The notes: generated by a model not told the origin, from the letters alone. Counted from the stretch's first letter, positions 1 through 8,330 are shown. The stretch: 64,000 bases of DNA from Clostridium fessum (GCF_003024715.1 NZ_PYLO01000001.1:186001-250000), one strand, 5' to 3'. A program made the numbers and translations.

Positions 1-2
1 TT

Positions 3-308
3 GAAAATGCAGATGTGGACTGGTTACATTGTATCGCCGCTCACCGAAAGAAAAAAATGTTTATTGAGGTTGAACGTGAAATGGCAAAATATGATATCAT
101 TGCAGGAAAGATTGCGGATGATGCAACAAACGCTACTCTTACCGCTTATCTTGCGGGTGCTTTTGGGACTGCAGGTGATAAAGTAGCAGACGATTTCTGT
201 ATCAGACAGTTGCTGCCGAATAAATTGAAAGATCAATACTGCTTTAAAACTGAGGCAGCTATTGAGTGTCTGAAATTTGTGAAAGGTGAGAAGATATGGC
301 TGAAGTAA
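3..308 (+). CDS. DUF3990-family protein, 3' part
   Basis: Frame 3 is open from the window edge to 308, so the start is missing. The protein has the family pattern of an Asp-rich loop (GKIADDATNATL), a short segment ending DDFCIRQLLP, and a tail reading DQYCFKTEAAIECLKF. DUF3990 proteins are small, of unknown biochemistry, and are usually encoded just before a DUF3791 gene, as here, where the two overlap by 13 bases. The pair looks like element cargo, possibly toxin-antitoxin-like, but nothing in the sequence proves that. Confidence 0.75.
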   Translation, partial: ENADVDWLHCIAAHRKKKMFIEVEREMAKYDIIAGKIADDATNATLTAYLAGAFGTAGDKVADDFCIRQLLPNKLKDQYCFKTEAAIECLKFVKGEKIWLK

Positions 309-526
309 CAATTCCAAAGGAAAAAATGAATTATACAATCGACCTTCTGATCACTATGGTGACAGATGAAATCGCAGAAGAGACAGGCAAGGACAGAAAC
401 GAGGTATTGACAGATTTTTTGTGTTCAAAGACAGGAAAAGCACTGTATGATGAGAAGACAAAGCTGTGGTGCACTGGTCCGGCATATATAGCTGAACTGT
501 ATATGGAAGAATTAAAGAAATCCTGA
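296..526 (+). CDS. DUF3791-family small protein
   Basis: This 76-residue soluble protein overlaps the end of the DUF3990 gene and is preceded by a fair ribosome site (AAGGTGAGAAG). Its centre (EETGKDRNEVLTDFLCSKTGKALYD) and its tail (GPAYIAELYMEE) match the DUF3791 pattern as I recall it. It is co-transcribed with DUF3990 and the operon ends at the hairpin at 610-656. Function is unknown. Confidence 0.75.
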   Translation: MAEVTIPKEKMNYTIDLLITMVTDEIAEETGKDRNEVLTDFLCSKTGKALYDEKTKLWCTGPAYIAELYMEELKKS

Positions 527-609
527 TATGGGATGTGAGTTTAAATTTATACGACAATGGTGACAAAGACTTTCATTCCAAGGAGCAACAATTAAATATT
601 TCAAAAACG

Positions 610-656
610 CTGAGGTCAGCATTTCCTAATCACAGGACAACGACCTCAGTTTTTTA
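610..656 (+). terminator. Rho-independent terminator after the DUF3990/DUF3791 operon
   Basis: An 8-bp perfect stem, CTGAGGTC (610-617) with GACCTCAG (642-649), is followed by six or seven T residues. Confidence 0.75.
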
Positions 657-726
657 TACCCAGGAATCGGCATTCATGAATAAGCCGGTTCTTTTTGTTT
701 ACAGAAAAAAGAAGGAGTACAAGAAA

Positions 727-1092
727 ATGAGCAGAGCAAAAAATCCAAAGTATGAATCCATGTCATTGGAGGAACTGAAGGCCAACATGGAAAAGAGCAG
801 ACAGGAACTGGAGGCAGCAATTCACCACAAAAACATTCTGGAGCAGCGGAAGAAGCTGGTAGAACGCAGGGAACGTTCCCACCGGCTGATTGTCAAAGGG
901 GCAGAGTTTGAGAAAGTATTTCCGCTGTCCAGAGATCTGGAACAGGAAGACGTCCAGGACATGATGAATCAACTGCAGAACAGCAGTTACAACAAGAGTA
1001 TTGTGCGGCAGGCTCATATAGCCGCCTTACACAAAGATCAACAGCAGATTGCAGAAGCAGTAAAAAAGACAGAGAAGGGAGATGACAGTTAA
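727..1092 (+). CDS. DUF3847-family protein upstream of relaxase
   Basis: A 121-residue, highly charged, largely helical protein. The start at 727 is chosen because AAGGAG lies 7-12 bases before it; the longer open frame upstream includes the terminator. The centre has the basic RRERSHRLIVKGAEFEKVF segment typical of DUF3847, which sits directly before MobA/MobL relaxase genes in Tn4451-like elements. Its stop overlaps the relaxase start (TTAATGG), suggesting coupled translation. It is probably a relaxosome accessory or small DNA-binding protein; this is inferred from position. Confidence 0.75.
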   Translation: MSRAKNPKYESMSLEELKANMEKSRQELEAAIHHKNILEQRKKLVERRERSHRLIVKGAEFEKVFPLSRDLEQEDVQDMMNQLQNSSYNKSIVRQAHIAALHKDQQQIAEAVKKTEKGDDS

Positions 1093-2819
1093 TGGCACTG
1101 TATCATTTTTCAGTAAGGAATGTATCCAGAGGGAAAGGGCAGATGGTGGTCGCTTCCGCAGCCTATATTTCCGGGCAGAGGATTTTTGACAGTTATTACA
1201 ACAAGATACACGATTATACGAGCAAGTCAGGTGTGATATTTACAGAAATCCTGACACCGGAGTATGTGCCAGAGCGTCTGACTGACAGGGAAACACTCTG
1301 GAACGAGGTGGAGCATGTGGAACGGAACAACAAGGCACAGCTTGCCTATTCGTTTGACATTGCACTGCAGAATGAATTGACACTTGAGGAAAATATCAGA
1401 CTGGCAAAAGAGTTCTGCCAGGAGCAGTTTGTGGCACGTGGCATGATCGTGGATCTGGCAGTCCATGAGGGAAAAGCGGAAAATGAAGAAGAACCGGATA
1501 ATCCCCATTTCCATGTGCTTGTCCCAATCCGTCCTTTTACAGAGGAAGGAATCTGGGGCAATAAGCAGAGAAGGGAATATATTCTTGATGAGGATGGAAA
1601 CCGGGTGAAGGATGCCAAAGGAAAAGATATGTTCAATGCTGTTTCTACTACCGGATGGAATGATCCGGAGCTTTTAAAAGAATGGCGGCGGGCATGGACA
1701 GAGAAAGTAAATGGGAAATTCAGGGAGTGCCACATGGCATCCAGAATCGACCACCGTTCCTACAAAGAACAGGGGATTGACCTGATCCCGACCATCCATG
1801 AGGGATATGAAGTCCGGGCAATGGAGAAAAAGGGAATCAAAACGGTGATCGGAGAATTGAACCGGGCAATCCGGCAGTTTAACCAGATGTTTATTTCTCT
1901 GAAAGAATCCATTCAGTGGATGAAGACAGCTTATGAGGAAATGAAAGCAGAGCTGGATCGCAGGCAGAACCCGACACTGCTGGAAAGCCTGCAGGATTAT
2001 TATGATAAAAAGACACAGGGCAGACCACCACTTCCCAATTTTTATGCGGAGATGAAACAGAGAGGTAAGAATCTCTCCAATTTACAGGAGTTTGCAAAAT
2101 CCATCAGTTATCTTCAGACACATCAGATAGAAACGATGGATGACTTGCAGGAACGGATTGAGGAACTGAACGGTGTTGTTTCTGTCAGTAAAAAAGAAAT
2201 TTCTGAAAAGCGGAAACAGTTAAAGGAACTTGAGAATCTGGAAAAGATGGCAGAGGTAATAAAAACAAATCAGCCATTGATTGATGAGTATAACCATTTC
2301 TATTTTCAGAAAAGACGGGAGAGATATTATCAGCAGCATAAAAAAGAAATCAATTATTACCGCAAATGTGAACGGGAACTGAAACAACATCTGGATAAAA
2401 ATGGAAAAGTGCCAACTGCCAGATGGAAACGGGAGAAAGAAGAACTTCAGGCGGGGATCGAAGAGCTGAAAGCAGATAATCAGCCGTACCAGGAGGAACT
2501 AACTTTTGTGAAAAAGGTACAGAGCTGTGCGGATATTGCCAGACGTGACCGGGAAATGGCAGAAGCAGATACTTCCGGGCGTTCAGAAGAAAAAAGGGAG
2601 AAGCAGGTGAAGTTCCCGACATTTTACACAGTTCAGGCGAAAGAGATTCTTGAAGAAAACGGGAAAGCAGAGCAACAGCCGTTGAACCAGTCGGAGCAGA
2701 ATCCAGAAAAGAAGACCTCTCTTCTGAGAAAACTGGATGAAAAAAAGAAAGAGTGTGCAGAGCGTGATGCAAAACAACAGGCAGTGAAGAAAAAGCGAAA
2801 CTATGACATGAGTTTATAA
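1092..2819 (+). CDS. MobA/MobL-family relaxase (MOBQ)
   Basis: A 575-residue conjugative relaxase expected to nick oriT and pilot the transferred strand of IME1. The N-terminal nuclease domain covers about residues 1-240. It has the family opening (ALYHFSVRNVSRGKGQ), a conserved VASAAYISG segment, and the metal-binding cluster DLAVHEG (H125) plus NPHFHV (H139, H141). Residues about 260-570 are charged coiled coil, the usual MobL tail. A similar 526-residue relaxase lies in IME2 at 14617 but is clearly diverged. I saw no convincing nic consensus near this gene. Confidence 0.9.
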   Translation: MALYHFSVRNVSRGKGQMVVASAAYISGQRIFDSYYNKIHDYTSKSGVIFTEILTPEYVPERLTDRETLWNEVEHVERNNKAQLAYSFDIALQNELTLEENIRLAKEFCQEQFVARGMIVDLAVHEGKAENEEEPDNPHFHVLVPIRPFTEEGIWGNKQRREYILDEDGNRVKDAKGKDMFNAVSTTGWNDPELLKEWRRAWTEKVNGKFRECHMASRIDHRSYKEQGIDLIPTIHEGYEVRAMEKKGIKTVIGELNRAIRQFNQMFISLKESIQWMKTAYEEMKAELDRRQNPTLLESLQDYYDKKTQGRPPLPNFYAEMKQRGKNLSNLQEFAKSISYLQTHQIETMDDLQERIEELNGVVSVSKKEISEKRKQLKELENLEKMAEVIKTNQPLIDEYNHFYFQKRRERYYQQHKKEINYYRKCERELKQHLDKNGKVPTARWKREKEELQAGIEELKADNQPYQEELTFVKKVQSCADIARRDREMAEADTSGRSEEKREKQVKFPTFYTVQAKEILEENGKAEQQPLNQSEQNPEKKTSLLRKLDEKKKECAERDAKQQAVKKKRNYDMSL

Positions 2820-2848
2820 CAGTCTGTCAGCAGGACAGACGGGAAAGG

Positions 2849-4765
2849 ATGAGCAAAATGCAGTATACAGAAGAACAAATTATAAGAGCAAATCAGACAG
2901 ATCTTGTTTCTTTTCTGAGCGCACAGGGAGAACAACTAGGGAAAAGCGGAAAGGAATACCGTTGGAAAAAGCATGACAGTGTAACGGTATCCGGAAACCG
3001 GTGGTACAGGCACAGTCAGGGGAGGGGTGGCTATCCGGTGGATTTTGTGATGGAATTTTACAATGCCACATTTCCGGAAGCTGTCAAGATGCTAACCGGG
3101 GAGGAAGGCGAAGGCAGGAACAGTACCTGCCCCGCCCCGTCCCCTGACTTCCGATTACCAGAGAAAGAGGAAAATAATGATAGAATCATCAGATATCTGA
3201 CAGAAAACAGAGGGATTGAAAAGAATATGGTGGAGGAATGGATCGGCAGTGGGGATATTTATGAAGAAAAGAAGCACCATAATGTGGTGTTTGTTGGCAG
3301 AGATGCAGACGGTATTCCAAGATATGCCCATTGCAGGGGAACTGGTGAAACAAAATACCGGGGAGATGTGGCTGAATCTGATAAATCTTACGGATTCTGT
3401 CACAGAGGGACGGATAATCAGTTGTTTGTGTTTGAAGCAGCCATTGATCTGCTTTCTTTTATCCAATTATTTCCCAAAGACTGGAAAAAGCGGAGCTACC
3501 TGAGTCTGGGTGGCATTTCCAGTGCGGCACTGATGGCTTTTCTTTCTGAACGCCCTCAGATTACTTCGGTTTTCCTGTGCCTGGATAATGACCATGCAGG
3601 GAATGAAGCCAGTGAGAAATTGGCAATAGAAATCCCGGACGGATACAGTGTCATCCGTCTGAAACCGTCCCGAAAGGACTGGAATGAAATCCTCTGTGAT
3701 AAAAATGCAGACAGGAAGAAATCAATCATTGAAACAGTTACAATGAAAGTACCGGAGAAGGAAGAACTGGTGCCGATGTTGTGTTATGAAGACATTGAAC
3801 AGACCAGTGTAGAATGGCTGTGGTTTCCCTATCTGCCATTTGGAAAACTGACGATTATTCAGGGCAATCCAGGAGAGGGAAAAACTTATTTTGCCATGAT
3901 GCTGACCGCAGCCTGCACGAACCGTAAGACTTTCCCGAACATGGAAGAGATTGAACCTTTTAATGTGATCTATCAGACTGCAGAAGACGGTATGGGAGAT
4001 ACGATTAAGCCGAGGCTGGTGGAAGCAGGAGCAGACCTGAGTCGGGTGATGGTCATTGATGATACAGAGGAAGCATTGACGTTATCCGATGACCGTATTG
4101 AAAAAGCAATCCGTCAGAATCAGGTCAGACTTTTAATCATTGATCCGGTACAGGCTTTTATCGGTGCCGATGTGGATATGAACCGGGCAAATGAAGTCCG
4201 TCCGGTATTCCGGAAACTGGGAATGATCGCTGAAAAGACCGGTTGTGCGATTGTGCTGATCGGACATCTGAATAAATCTTCAGGGACACAGAGTACTTAC
4301 CGGGGACTTGGTTCTATTGATATCATGGCGGCGGTGAGAAGCCTGCTTTTTATCGGGAAAGTAAAGAAAGACCCGACAACAAGAGTACTGATCCATGAGA
4401 AAAGTTCTCTTGCACCTCCAGGTGAGACGATGGCATTTAAACTTGGAGATGAAGAAGGATTCCGCTGGGTGGGAGCTTATGAGATTTCCGCAGATGATCT
4501 TCTGGACGGAAAGGAAGGAAAGCCGACAGAAACAAAACTGCAACGGGGAACGAAACTGATCTATGAACTGCTTGCAGACGGAAATGCAGTCACAATCCGG
4601 GAACTGGATGAAAAGGCAAAAGCACAGGGAATCTCCCAGAGAACCATGCGAGAAGCCAGAAGCCGGATGAAAGAAGAACTGGATTATCGGATGAATGAAA
4701 AGCAGGAAAATACCATTCGATTAAAAAAACAAGGGAGAATGGGTGACGGCAGAATTTTGGAGTGA
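2849..4765 (+). CDS. DUF3991/Toprim and AAA_25 primase-helicase (RepA-like)
   Basis: This 638-residue protein fuses a DUF3991/zinc-finger-like N-terminus (residues about 10-90, with RWYRHSQGRGG) to a Toprim domain (VFEAAIDLLSF near 194 and LDNDHAGNEA at 245-254). A RecA/RepA-like ATPase follows, with Walker A GNPGEGKT (339-346), Walker B LLIIDPVQAF and sensor LIGHLNKSSG. The last 100 residues resemble a winged helix. This arrangement supports autonomous replication of an excised element. It starts 29 bases after the relaxase gene with AAAGGATG as ribosome site and is in the same operon. IME2 solves the same task with two separate genes (CHC2 primase and VapE-like). Confidence 0.85.
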   Translation: MSKMQYTEEQIIRANQTDLVSFLSAQGEQLGKSGKEYRWKKHDSVTVSGNRWYRHSQGRGGYPVDFVMEFYNATFPEAVKMLTGEEGEGRNSTCPAPSPDFRLPEKEENNDRIIRYLTENRGIEKNMVEEWIGSGDIYEEKKHHNVVFVGRDADGIPRYAHCRGTGETKYRGDVAESDKSYGFCHRGTDNQLFVFEAAIDLLSFIQLFPKDWKKRSYLSLGGISSAALMAFLSERPQITSVFLCLDNDHAGNEASEKLAIEIPDGYSVIRLKPSRKDWNEILCDKNADRKKSIIETVTMKVPEKEELVPMLCYEDIEQTSVEWLWFPYLPFGKLTIIQGNPGEGKTYFAMMLTAACTNRKTFPNMEEIEPFNVIYQTAEDGMGDTIKPRLVEAGADLSRVMVIDDTEEALTLSDDRIEKAIRQNQVRLLIIDPVQAFIGADVDMNRANEVRPVFRKLGMIAEKTGCAIVLIGHLNKSSGTQSTYRGLGSIDIMAAVRSLLFIGKVKKDPTTRVLIHEKSSLAPPGETMAFKLGDEEGFRWVGAYEISADDLLDGKEGKPTETKLQRGTKLIYELLADGNAVTIRELDEKAKAQGISQRTMREARSRMKEELDYRMNEKQENTIRLKKQGRMGDGRILE

Positions 4766-4810
4766 ACGGCAGGCTTTATAGATACCCTATCTGCCGTCTG
4801 CCGTCTGCCG
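4746..4810. repeat. Cluster of 7-bp CTGCCGT-type repeats in both orientations
   Basis: Two copies of ACGGCAG (4746-4752, 4766-4772) are followed by three exact tandem copies of TCTGCCG (4790-4810), the same motif inverted. The cluster begins in the last codons of the primase-helicase gene and runs into the untranslated region. It could be a replication or protein-binding site, or simple repeat slippage. Confidence 0.5.
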
Positions 4811-4900
4811 GTGCAAGGCAATCAAACGGAAATAGCAGGTATCCATACAGAATAAGGATTGCTGTGAATCTGGAACAAAAATGAATTGTAATATGGCGGA

Positions 4901-5029
4901 TATAATGGTATGATTATCCGGTAACAGCAATGTTACGGGGAAGCACCTGTGACAGGGTGTGGCTGCCTCCTGATATTTACAGACCGGAGCCTTTCGGGGT
5001 TCTGAGATGAAAGAAAGGAGGTGCGTGAT
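4901..5029 (+). promoter_or_regulatory. Structured leader of the holin-like toxin mRNA
   Basis: A TATAAT at 4901-4906 precedes a leader of about 120 bases without an ORF. The leader can form several short hairpins (GTAAC...GTTAC near 4921-4936, CACCTG...AGGGTG near 4945-4962). It ends with a very strong ribosome site (AAGGAGGTG). A structured leader before a very short hydrophobic ORF is common in type I toxin mRNAs. No good -35 hexamer is visible, so the promoter call is weak. Confidence 0.4.
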
Positions 5030-5146
5030 ATGACAGCTTATGAGATTATCTCAATATTCTTAGGCGTACTCAGTTTACTGATCGCTTTTGGTAGCCTGTT
5101 AATTGCGATTATTGCCTTTCTTGATCGGAAGAACAAGAGGAAATAA
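5030..5146 (+). CDS. Putative holin-like type I toxin, 38 aa
   Basis: A 38-residue peptide. It has a short N-terminal MTAYEIISIF, one hydrophobic membrane span (about residues 8-30) and a basic tail ending RKNKRK. This is the layout of the 'putative holin-like toxin' peptides of Firmicutes. An AAGGAGGTG ribosome site lies 5-6 bases before the ATG. An antisense RNA transcribed from the other strand converges on its 3' end (separate entry). Inferred role: membrane-damaging toxin that stabilises IME1. Toxicity is not proven by sequence. Confidence 0.75.
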   Translation: MTAYEIISIFLGVLSLLIAFGSLLIAIIAFLDRKNKRK

Positions 5147-5240
5147 AAATGCCTATCCTGTCTGCCAACAGGATAGGCGGTGGTCGTAAGACCATTTAGT
5201 CAACTCAGGCGGCATCCACTTTGGAGTGGGTGCTTTTCCT
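5140..5240 (-). ncRNA. Probable antisense RNA antitoxin opposite the toxin 3' end
   Basis: On the minus strand a promoter reads TTGAAA (5275-5270), a 17-base spacer and TACATT (5252-5247). The predicted transcript starts near 5240 and meets a perfect 11-bp hairpin (5151-5161 with 5168-5178) followed on the minus strand by ATTTTTATTT, giving an RNA of about 100 bases. It overlaps the toxin mRNA 3' region and includes a second hairpin TGGTC-GTAA-GACCA (5181-5194). This is the convergent arrangement of Fst/par-type type I loci. Predicted only. Confidence 0.6.
5212..5237 (+). terminator. Terminator of the toxin mRNA
   Basis: A 9-bp stem, GCATCCACT (5212-5220) with AGTGGGTGC (5225-5233), has one G-T pair and a four-base loop and is followed by TTTT. 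It lies inside the region covered by the antisense RNA, so the two transcripts would overlap tail to tail. Confidence 0.6.
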
Positions 5241-5303
5241 ATAACAAATGTACCACACATTCCTCTTGTTTTCAATGGGAAAATTAAAATATGCAGTTCA
5301 TCT

Positions 5304-5323
5304 GACAGGGATTTATCCCTGTC
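5304..5323 (+). terminator. Hairpin terminator
   Basis: A perfect 8-bp stem with a 4-base loop, GACAGGGA-TTTA-TCCCTGTC, is followed by TTTATTATAT. Confidence 0.6.
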
Positions 5324-5389
5324 TTTATTATATCCCCAATTTCTGAAATGTTAATACAAAAATTTTAATATATGTAACCAACAGTCTGG

Positions 5390-5428
5390 GCAGTTAATCT
5401 GTAAAAATGGATTAGCTGCTCTTTTTTT
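5390..5428 (+). terminator. Terminator/attenuator just upstream of tnpW
   Basis: GCAGTTAATC (5390-5399) pairs with GATTAGCTGC (5410-5419) with one mismatch, followed by TC and seven T residues. It ends about 20 bases before the TnpW start, so it either insulates the recombinase operon or attenuates it. Confidence 0.6.
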
Positions 5429-5449
5429 GCAAAAAATGGAGGTTTTACA

Positions 5450-5632
5450 ATGGCAGTGAAGAAGAAAATTATCAACATCAGAGTATATTTTGACGGTGAT
5501 CAGGACGCAAAAGAAGTGTTTGCAGAGGTGATCGCACAGAAAATACGTGACACGAAAACAAAAGATAAACTTGCAATAATGAAAGATAAGCAGTATAATG
5601 ATTATGAGTTCAGTAATCTGAAATCTGCGTAG
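5450..5632 (+). CDS. tnpW: TnpW-like transposon-encoded protein
   Basis: A 60-residue protein with the family pattern of a beta-rich start (KIINIRVYFDGDQDA), an acidic-helical VFAEVIAQKI, and a lysine-rich tail. The same gene (18454) precedes the IME2 recombinase, and TnpW-type proteins usually sit directly upstream of Tn4451-family recombinases. TGGAGG lies 9 bases before the ATG. The role is unknown; recombination-directionality or accessory functions are possible but unproven. Confidence 0.75.
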   Translation: MAVKKKIINIRVYFDGDQDAKEVFAEVIAQKIRDTKTKDKLAIMKDKQYNDYEFSNLKSA

Positions 5633-5658
5633 GATGTGCAAAGTAACGGAGGTATCAG

Positions 5659-7356
5659 ATGAACAACAGATATATGAGTAACAATATAGAAAGAAATGCA
5701 ACCTGGAGAGTTGGTGTATACTGCCGACTTTCCAAAGATGACGAATTGACCGGAGAGAGTGCCAGCATCTCCAACCAGAGAGACATACTGGTGAATTACT
5801 GTCAGTCACAGGGCTGGCAGGTGGTGGATGTGTTTCAGGACGATGGTTATACAGGATTGAACACAGACCGACCTGATTTGCAGAGACTTCTCAAAGCCTG
5901 TGAAAAAGGACTGGTGAATCTTGTAATTACCAAAGACCAGAGCCGACTGGGACGAAACCATGTACAGACAGGATTTCTGATGGAGGAGTTTTTCCCAAAG
6001 CATGGAGTAAGGTATATCGCATTATATGATAATGTGGATACCTTTGCCGGAGACAATGAGATTGCCCCATTTAAGAACGTGCTGAACGAGATGTATTCCA
6101 GAGATATTTCCAAGAAAGTCCATGCGTCCTATCACCTGCAGGCAACCAAGGGAAAGTTTACAGGTGTTGTTCCACCACTGGGATATCAGAAAGACCCGGA
6201 GGAAAAGGGACATCTCCTGATTGACGACGAGACAGCACCGATTGTCCGGAAAATTTTCCAGTGGGCGGTGGACGGTCATGGGATTAACTTTATATCCAGA
6301 GAACTGGAACGCCAGCAGATTCCCTGCCCGTCATGGTGGCACCGGAAACGGGGACTCCGCACCTATTACACAAAATGGGAAAAGAAAGACCCGGAAAATG
6401 GGAAATATGTATGGGATGAATCCTATCTGAAATCCCTGCTGATGAATCCCGTTTACTGTGGTGACATGGCTTCCCAGAAAAGGTACTACCGTTTCAAGAT
6501 TGGCAATCAGGGAGATAAAGCTCCGGAGGACTGGATCACAGTCAGGGATACCCACGAAGCAATCATTCCGCAGGATGTATTTGATCTGGTACAGGCAAAG
6601 ATGAAAGGCAGGAAACGCCAGACAGAACAGGGAGAATACAGCATGTTTGCCGGATTACTCCGCTGTGCAGAGTGTGGCGGTGCGTTGACGTTGAAGAAGA
6701 CGCACACCAAAGACCAGCATGAAGTTTATACCTGTTCCACTTATATCCATAAGGGGAAAGCACATTGTACCCAGCACCGGGTGGACGCTGATGACCTGTA
6801 TGATGCAGTCCTTACCAGAATCCAGGAATGTGCAAAAGCAGTTACCGGAGACGGAACAGAACTGGAAAACCGGGTAAAGGAGTTATGCGAGGAAGATACA
6901 CAGGGACACAGGGAAAGTCTGGAGAAGCTGGTATCAAAGCAGAAAGACCGCCTGGAAACGTTAGACCGGCTGATTGCAAAACTGTATGATGACCTTATCA
7001 ATGACAAGATTACAGAATCTGTTTTTGATAAGATGCTGGAGAAGACACAGAAGGAGCAGACAGATATCAAAAAGGAACTTTTCCAGAATGAGAGTGTGCT
7101 GAATACGGAAGAAAAACTGGATGCACAGTCCCAGCAGTGGATTGACGATATTAGCGAGTATGCGGACATCAAAGAACTGGATGCCAATCTTCTGAACCGG
7201 CTGATCAGTAAAATCGTTATCTCAGAACCGCAGGAGAAAGACGGAACAGAAAATTACTGCCGTACTCCTGAAACGGTCACAATGGAAATTCATTTCAACT
7301 TAAAACCAATACCGGAGCTTGGAACCATCGAAAGAGGTTCCGGCTCCCATAAATAA
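5659..7356 (+). CDS. Large serine recombinase (TndX/TnpX-like) of IME1
   Basis: This 565-residue site-specific recombinase would excise and integrate IME1. The resolvase domain opens with GVYCRLSKDDE, with the catalytic serine at residue 25, followed by GESASISNQR and QDDGYTGLNTDRP. A recombinase domain comes next (PPLGYQKDPE, IVRKIFQWAVDGHG), then a zinc ribbon (LLRCAECGGALT ... YTCSTY) and a C-terminal coiled coil (about 400-500). The ORF begins 26 bases after TnpW with GGAGG before the ATG. It is similar along its whole length to the IME2 recombinase at 18652 but not identical, so the two probably use different attachment sites. Confidence 0.92.
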   Translation: MNNRYMSNNIERNATWRVGVYCRLSKDDELTGESASISNQRDILVNYCQSQGWQVVDVFQDDGYTGLNTDRPDLQRLLKACEKGLVNLVITKDQSRLGRNHVQTGFLMEEFFPKHGVRYIALYDNVDTFAGDNEIAPFKNVLNEMYSRDISKKVHASYHLQATKGKFTGVVPPLGYQKDPEEKGHLLIDDETAPIVRKIFQWAVDGHGINFISRELERQQIPCPSWWHRKRGLRTYYTKWEKKDPENGKYVWDESYLKSLLMNPVYCGDMASQKRYYRFKIGNQGDKAPEDWITVRDTHEAIIPQDVFDLVQAKMKGRKRQTEQGEYSMFAGLLRCAECGGALTLKKTHTKDQHEVYTCSTYIHKGKAHCTQHRVDADDLYDAVLTRIQECAKAVTGDGTELENRVKELCEEDTQGHRESLEKLVSKQKDRLETLDRLIAKLYDDLINDKITESVFDKMLEKTQKEQTDIKKELFQNESVLNTEEKLDAQSQQWIDDISEYADIKELDANLLNRLISKIVISEPQEKDGTENYCRTPETVTMEIHFNLKPIPELGTIERGSGSHK

Positions 7357-7518
7357 GAAAAATCTATCAAAATTTAATCTATTTTAATCTTTTCAAGGCT
7401 CATTTCGAGCAAATATTTTCTCATAAAAGACATAAAACAGTTCATGGCTAATTAAAGGGAACAAAAAGAAAGGAAAAGCACAATCCAGACGGTATCAGCG
7501 GCAGGCTACAAGAATAAA

Positions 7519-7547
7519 TTGTGATTACACAAGATTGGTGCTATAAT
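7519..7547 (+). promoter_or_regulatory. Sigma-A-type promoter of the XRE/TnpV operon
   Basis: TTGTGA (7519-7524), a 17-base spacer and a perfect TATAAT (7542-7547). It lies 64 bases before the XRE start, with a small GC hairpin (GGGGC-AGCC-GCCCC) in the leader. Confidence 0.6.
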
Positions 7548-7610
7548 AAGAGAAAAGCTCCTGACGGGGCAGCCGCCCCGGCGGTGTGGATAGAAAGGCA
7601 GGAAAGCAAT

Positions 7611-7883
7611 ATGCACATCAGCTATAAACCACTCTGGCACACACTGTTAGAGCGTGATATGAGAAAAGAAGATTTAAGGCTTGCCGCCGGTATGACAACG
7701 AATATGATTGCCAACATGAGCAAAGAGGGAAAGCACATCAGCATGGACACATTAGCCCGTATCTGCGAAACGCTGAATTGTGAGATTACCGATGTGATTG
7801 AGTTAGTACCAGACGAGCCTGCTTCCACAGGAGGTAAGGAACATGAGCGAATTGAAACCAAGAATAACGGAAAACGGAATTGA
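7611..7883 (+). CDS. Small XRE-family regulator (YozG-like)
   Basis: A 90-residue protein with a Cro/C1-type helix-turn-helix. The pattern is PLWHTLLERDMRKEDLRLAA, MTTNMIANMSKEGK and SMDTLARICETLNCEITDVIEL. It is the short one-domain type found next to TnpV in Tn4451-like elements. The start at ATG 7611 is set by GGAAAG upstream and by the family N-terminus; the open frame continues upstream into the leader. It overlaps the following TnpV gene by 41 bases. It likely controls its own operon. Confidence 0.75.
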   Translation: MHISYKPLWHTLLERDMRKEDLRLAAGMTTNMIANMSKEGKHISMDTLARICETLNCEITDVIELVPDEPASTGGKEHERIETKNNGKRN

Positions 7884-8220
7884 TTATATCCTTGTCGGAG
7901 ATTACTACATCCCAGACTTGAAACTGCCGGAAGAACGCCGCCCCATCGGAAAGTATGGACGGATGCACCGGGAATATTTAAGGGAAGCCCACCCAGCCAG
8001 ATTGAACACATTGACCTTGACTGGGGAGTTATGGACATATCTTGCAGACCTGAACGAACAGGCACAGGAACGATTAGATACCATCATGGAGCAGATGAAA
8101 GCTATTGAGGGCGTGACAGAGGAATTAAAGCGTACCTGTCAAATGGAATGGGTGCAGCGTTGCAATAACATTCATAACCGGGCAGAAGAAATTGTTTTGC
8201 ATGAGATGATTTATTCATGA
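7843..8220 (+). CDS. tnpV: TnpV-like transposon-encoded protein
   Basis: A 125-residue protein with the TnpV signature order: an N-terminal VGDYYIPDLKLPEE, an IGKYGRMHREYLREAHPARLN core, and a helical tail with MEWVQRCNNIHNRAEEIVLHEMIY. GAGGTAAGG precedes the ATG. TnpV is a conserved passenger of Tn4451-type elements with no established function; the helical tail suggests an oligomer. Confidence 0.75.
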   Translation: MSELKPRITENGIDYILVGDYYIPDLKLPEERRPIGKYGRMHREYLREAHPARLNTLTLTGELWTYLADLNEQAQERLDTIMEQMKAIEGVTEELKRTCQMEWVQRCNNIHNRAEEIVLHEMIYS

Positions 8221-8330
8221 GCCGTATCATATTGAAATTGATGATACAGTTAATTCCATCAGATATAAATAGACCGATTTTTAGGCATTTTGGTGGATGT
8301 GCAGAATATGGATTAATGGAGAAATTTTAA

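Larger units (their letters stand above)
1..7460 (+). mobile_element. IME1, Tn4451-like integrative mobilizable element (left end outside window)
   Basis: The segment holds, in one orientation, DUF3847, a MobA/MobL relaxase, a primase-helicase, TnpW and a large serine recombinase. This is the usual order of Tn4451-type mobilizable elements, with the recombinase at the right-hand end. The sequence CTAATT about 95 bases after the recombinase stop also occurs about 85 bases after the IME2 recombinase, and I take it as the approximate right end. The left end lies upstream of the window. No mating-channel genes are present, so transfer would depend on a helper. Confidence 0.75.

Noticed and set aside
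4790-4810. CRISPR-like repeat array
   Set aside because: The repeats are 7 bases without spacers. No array of regularly spaced 25-40 base repeats or cas genes was seen anywhere in the window.
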